This document shows positions 59,401-64,000 of a DNA stretch of 64,000 nt, piece after piece. Where the stretch lies: positions 17,325,164 through 17,389,163 of the forward strand of contig CM053337.1 in NCBI GenBank assembly GCA_028583605.1, given 5' to 3'. This stretch comes from Dastarcus helophoroides (lineage: Eukaryota; Arthropoda; Insecta; Coleoptera; Bothrideridae). The notes under the pieces were generated by a model. The model ran no database searches. It was not told where the DNA came from and saw only the letters and a list, made by a program, of their open reading frames with translations. The translations under genes were made by a program, and so were the position numbers. Positions within the stretch are counted from its first letter, which is position 1. Every line of letters begins with the position of its first letter.

Positions 59401-60130
59401 GTTAAAAAGTTGGGTATTTGGTGGTTCATCAGTATTGCAGTTTTTTTCCCATGAAACTTTCTCTAAAAATCGAAAATGTTTTTTCTCATCAAGGATCCTG
59501 ATCAAAATAATTTTGGGCAAAAACGTTAGGAATTTAGAAGTTCATCGGTATTTCAGTTGATTGGTCACGAAAATTTCTTTAAAATTCACAAATGTGCTCT
59601 TGGAGGTCAACAAGCAAATTAATTTTATGTTAAAAAGTTGGATATTTGGCGGTTCATCAGTATTGCAATTGTTTTCCCATGAAATCTTCTCTAAAATTCG
59701 CAATAGGTTCTCATGGAGCATCCAGATCAAAATAATTTTGGGCTAAAATGTTGAGCATTTGGTGGCTCATCAGTATTTCCGTTGTTTTCCCATAAAATCT
59801 TATCTAAAATTCGAAAATATTGTAATGGGGGTTTTCATGGAGCACATTGTTCAAAAACACAAAAAATTGAATTTTGTGGTTAAAGTTGTAAATCTTCAAA
59901 ATTTTTCGTTGAGCATTTGGTGGCTCACTAGTATTTCCGTTGTTTTCCCATGAAATCTCCTCTAAAATTCGAAAATGTTCTAATGGAGGTCCTCATGGAG
60001 CACCTTGTTCAAAATAATTTTGGGCTAAAATGTTAAGCATTTGGTAGTTCATCAGTATGTCAACTGTTTTGCCACGAAATATTCCCTTCTTGAAGAATCA
60101 GCGGCCAATTGTGTTATGTTAAAAAATTGG
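56490..60130. repeat. About 900-bp higher-order repeat array upstream of PDK exons
   Basis: The block CCACAAAACATACTCTTCTT or its variants recurs near 56660, 57561, 58460 and 59297, giving steps of about 900, 900 and 837 bp. Each higher-order unit contains six or seven sub-units of about 140 bp sharing GTTCATCAGTATTGCA, CCCATGAAATCTTCTCT, AATTCGCAAA and AAATAATTTTGGGC. Open frames such as MFCHKTYSSWRILGE repeat with the unit and have no recognised domain. Confidence -1.
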
Positions 60131-60146
60131 TTATTTGGAGTTTTTT

Positions 60147-60212
60147 TGGTGGAACGGACTGGTTCTTGGTTATATTCAAAAATTGAAATGCAAATCTTGT
60201 CCGCTGAAACCA
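60147..60212. mobile_element. Foldback element family 2, truncated
   Basis: GGTGGAACGGACTGGTTCTT, AAATGCAAATCTTGTCCGCT and GAAACCAAGAAAGATGG correspond to the left half of family 2. The right arm is absent. It sits at the end of the 900-bp array. Confidence -1.
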
Positions 60213-63015
60213 AGAAAGATGGTTCACCTAGTGAGATGAAAGTTATGTGAAAGAAGTCGAAGTTTGGTAACAACGCAGAATTTATAAACAAATTAAATGT
60301 CCAAATTGTGCAACTGAAATGAGTTAAGTACTAATTGTGGTCTGACGTGCATTAGGACATGCAACTGATATCGCCTCCGAATGCGCCCCATTATCATACA
60401 ATGATCCTTAAAGAAAACAACTCGAGCATTGTGTCATTTGGACAAACAAACCGCGACACGTCAATCGATTTCGATTAATCGCAAAAGTAACATAAAAACG
60501 ACGCGGGACATTTAACACAGCAAAATATGACCCCTGCGACGTGCTGTTCATGTTTTCAACAATGGAGGCAAAACGCCGGAGTCATTGCGATAACCCGACG
60601 AGGAGAGATTGTTGGCAATTAGAAAATTCGGACTTTGGAATTGTCGACGTAAGTGGGTTTAAAAATAAGCACCATAACGGAATTCCCTTCCACAGTAACA
60701 TAGTCGCGGCCTCCTACGAGATGTACCCCAATTGGTCGATTGTGGCATGTGACGTTTTATTGAAACAAGCTGCTTATCAGTTATGTTGTTAATAATACAT
60801 GAGGAGATAATTGTATTGCAAACAAATAAAAAACAATTTTGTTTGAATTGGGTCTCCTTGGGAATATTCGATTTGAAATAACACGTACTTGTTACATCGA
60901 TAGGAAAAAAGCAGATCAATCAAATCATCATTAGAATTGATTGGAAGGAAGCGGTTGATAACCATAAGAGTTGGGACGACAAGGATTTACTAATTTGTAT
61001 TAGAAACTTCAATTTTTCCTACAGTTACACATTTTTTTATTTTAGCTTTCCTTCCATTTCGATAAACTATGGGTTTTTTTTCCCAAAATTTAGAATTTAA
61101 TGTTGTAATTTTGACTAAAACCTTTGATAAAGTAGGGGGGCCTTTGGATTCCTACACAAGGACGCGTTGTTTCTTAGTTATGTCACTGAATAATATAAAT
61201 TGAATCTTTGTGTCCTTTAATTCGATGTTTTGGTCGAAAAAATTGATTTTTTTTGGTCGAAAAAATTGATTTAATTTATTTACGACCACAAGGCAATTTT
61301 TTTATTCAATATCTTCTTTCCGCACGTAAGGAAATGTACCGCTTAAGGTGGAATAGTGGTAATCAAGGTCGTTTTGTTTACAAACTCGGTTTACTTGGCC
61401 TTTGTACTTGCATCGACGAATTTCCTAGAACTGAGACTGCATTATCGTAAATTGCAACACGATGTTGAAAATCGCAATGTTTATTATCTTTGCAAGTCAT
61501 TTAATGTAAATGGCAAAGTTAACAAGGTTGATGATTGGCTGGAAGTAGTCCTGAAGCATAAAATTAAGGAAAAAACAATTCCTGAATTTCTATGTCTAGT
61601 TTCAAGGTCTGGGGTCTAGACTTTTACAAGGTCTACACCTAAATAGTTAAAAGGGGGCACACAAAAGATCAAAGCTGTCGAAAAATTAGCGAGGCTACAT
61701 AAAAAAATGATTTTCATTTCACCTCAAACACTTTTGAATGTATGACACCTTGGTAAGTTTAAAAATAACGCGCAAAAAATAAGTTTAATTAGACACGTTT
61801 CCAACTCACGTGCCCCTTGGACAGGTGATTTGAAATGAGATCGATTTTTCAATTAACTGAATAACTGGAATTGGCAAACGTTTGGGTATTGTCATCGTCC
61901 GTAGTATAGTAAATGTGTCTAAAAGACAGTAATGTTTAAAAGACAGTAATTGTAAAATATATGAACCTAAAAATGCAGAAGATAACGATAGAAGTCGAGA
62001 ATGTTTACTCTTGGTCTAATCACTTCAATGTAATTAAAAATTATGTTGCGAAAGCTCCTATTTCTAGAAAAATATGACGTTAGCGACTGAACATATAATA
62101 ATTATTGCTGCCAGTTGATTAAACGATTAATTTATTTAGTATACATATCAGTTAAGTAGTTTATTATAAACATATTCTTTAAAAAATTATTATTAATACG
62201 ACATACTTAGTAACATGATGTTATTTATTTATTTATATTCTATTCATCCAGTATCTAAATCTCAGAAATGCTTGTCATTTAAAAATGCTAATTAAGTGAC
62301 CTTGTGATCACTAATAAGATCAGACGTAACGAATTCGCGTGTTCTAAAAATTCAAACAAATCCGACGACTGCAAAAAAAGCTGTGGATGACACAGCGAAA
62401 CTTTTACGATAAAAACACAAAACTGTACTCATTAAAGACGCTAATAAGCAACGATAATCCATGCCAATAAATCCGAAATTACTAGAAAAAAAAAACAAGT
62501 TTAAATTGCTTGCGAAAAAAAGCCAAAAATTCGAAATAAAGATTCAAAAGTATAGTCAATTTCTCAAAGAAAAAAAATTGAACTATGACGAAACTGTAGA
62601 CAATCGAACTAAATTCCTAAATAAAGAACAAAAGTAAAAGCTTATTCTGGATGCCACATTGTTCAAAGACAAAATATTAATTTATCGAAGTTGTAAAAAG
62701 ATTGTACTCACGTTCTTTTAACAACAACAACAACAAATAATAGTACAACGAATTTAATGTTGTTAGTTGTTAAATTTAAATCGTGGACTTCGCCCCTCGA
62801 GTTCATTACCAAGCTGTCACGAATTTCTTGGCAATTCGCGATTGATTTATTTCGACAAGGTGCACTTTTCAACTGAGGCGCCTAAATTTAATTTGGAAAA
62901 ATCTTCTTTCCTCGCAACTTCAGGAATTTTAAGCCGGGCGTCTAAATTTAATTTGGAAAATTCTGAAAGATAGACAATTAGCAAACCAGACTATCTGCGT
63001 TAGGCTATCAACAAT
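60213..63015. other. Unique-looking DNA in the presumed PDK intron 1
   Basis: Mixed composition, GC- and CpG-richer at 60340-60660. A + strand frame from ATG 60562 ends at a GTAAGT at 60650, and other short frames lie at 61250-61620, but none shows a known domain. No PDK first exon was found on the minus strand. A (CAA)n run lies near 62722. Confidence -1.
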
Positions 63016-63019
63016 TTGG

Positions 63020-63112
63020 AGGATACCAACTACTACTAGAGATTACCTAACTATTACTAGAGACTATCAACTACTACTAAAGACTATCAACTACTACTAG
63101 AAACTACCAAAC
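63020..63112. repeat. ACTATCAACTACTACTAGAG short tandem repeat
   Basis: Four to five imperfect 22-26 bp units directly before the inverted satellite block. Confidence -1.
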
Positions 63113-63117
63113 TACCA

Positions 63118-64000
63118 CTGATGAGCCACCAAATGCTCAACATTTTAGCCCAAAATTATTTTGATCTGGATGCTCCATGGGAACCTTTGCGAATTTTAGA
63201 GAGGATTTCATGGGAAAACAATTGCAATATTGATGAACCACCGAATATCCAACTTAGTAACATAAAATTAATTTGTTTGTTGACCTCCAAGAGGACATTT
63301 GTGAATTTTAAAGAAATTTTTGTGCCCAATTAACTGAAATATCGATGAACTACTAAATTCCTAACGTTTTTGCCCAAAATTATTTTGATCAGGATTCTCG
63401 ATGAGAAAAAACGTTTTCGATTTTTAGAGAAGGTTTCATGGGAAAAAAACTGCAATACTGATGAACCACAAAGAAACCAACTTTTTAACTTCGTATTATT
63501 TTGCCTTTGGACGTCCAAGAGCACATTTGTGATTTTTGGAGAATTTTTCAACATTATTTCGCCTAGAATTCTCCAAGAAGAGGATGTTTTGTGGCAAAAC
63601 AATTGAAATACTGATGAACCACCAAAAACCCAACTTTTTAACCTCGTATTATTTTGGCTTTGGACCACCAAGAGCACATTTGTGACTTTTAGAGAATTTT
63701 TCATGACCCAACTTTTTAACATAAAATTAATTTGCTTGTCAACCTCCAAGAGCACATTTGTGAATTCTAGTGAAATGTTCGTGACCTAATAACTGAAATA
63801 CGAATAAACTACTAAATCCCTAACGTTTTTGCCCAAAATTATTTTGATCAGAATCCTCTATGAGAAAGAACATTATTGAGTTTTAAAGAAGGTCTCATGG
63901 GAAAAAAATAGCAATACTGATGAACCACCAAATGTCCAACTTTTTAACCTCGTATTATTTTGCCTTTGGACCTCCAAGAGCACATTTGTGACTTTAAGAG
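63118..64000. repeat. Inverted copy of the 900-bp array, runs off the window
   Basis: Sub-units TGATGAACCACCAAA, AGAGCACATTTGTGA and CCCAAAATTATTTTGATC are the reverse complement of those in 56.5-60.1 kb. The orientation is therefore opposite, across a 3-kb unique spacer. Confidence -1.

Noticed and set aside
61253..61619. Two overlapping + frames of 65 and 87 codons
   Set aside because: No splice sites, domain or codon pattern stood out. They are probably chance frames.
56647..63755. Frames such as MFCHKTYSSWRILGEIMSKK on both strands
   Set aside because: They occur once per higher-order satellite unit and are interrupted differently in each. No domain.

Overview
The window is nuclear DNA of an animal, very probably an insect and possibly a beetle. 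It carries spliced genes with GT..AG introns, AT-rich non-coding DNA, CCTAACCTAA-type runs near 12.2, 12.75 and 13.0 kb, and the insect-like set ADCY10-like, NEURL2-like, DHFR, SV2-like and PDK. The order-level guess rests on general character only. No bacterial, viral, rRNA, tRNA or CRISPR feature was seen.

Layout. (1) 0.2-6.0 kb, + strand: last five coding exons of a soluble adenylate cyclase (ADCY10)-like gene, open at the left edge. (2) 6.3-7.7 kb, - strand: a complete two-exon neuralized-like protein 2 gene (NHR domain plus SOCS box), tail-to-tail with the cyclase. (3) 11.8-13.7 kb, - strand: a complete four-exon dihydrofolate reductase gene. (4) 23.3-49.2 kb, + strand: a seven-coding-exon SV2-like (synaptic vesicle glycoprotein 2) transporter gene with a TATA box and a probable non-coding first exon. 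It has one apparent single-base frameshift in coding exon 5. (5) 50.5-55.4 kb, - strand: the last five exons of mitochondrial pyruvate dehydrogenase kinase, tail-to-tail with SV2. Its first exon must lie further right, probably outside the window. All splice phases were checked by hand and agree. The five genes have unrelated roles (cAMP signalling, ubiquitin ligase adaptor, folate metabolism, vesicle transport, pyruvate dehydrogenase control).

Most of the remaining DNA is tandem repeat. Nearly every long intron is filled by its own array: palindromic TCGAAATTTCGA repeats in the cyclase intron; 181-bp and about 178-bp families in SV2 intron 2; short splice-site-bearing repeats in SV2 introns 3 and 4; about 9.4 kb of TCTAGAGACTCT-type repeats in SV2 intron 6; a 321-bp array in a PDK intron; and a roughly 900-bp higher-order array upstream of the PDK exons. 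Two foldback (MITE-like) families are scattered through the window. One member has inserted into a 243-bp tandem array.

The most unusual aspects are these: intron-specific satellites running up to splice sites; a palindromic satellite that shares a unique-looking flank at two loci, as if carried by a mobile element; repeat units carrying decoy splice sites; a partial exon fossil in DHFR; and several arrays built on an approximately 170-180 bp basic unit with mixed dimer and trimer spacing. Long arrays are prone to assembly error, so copy numbers are provisional.
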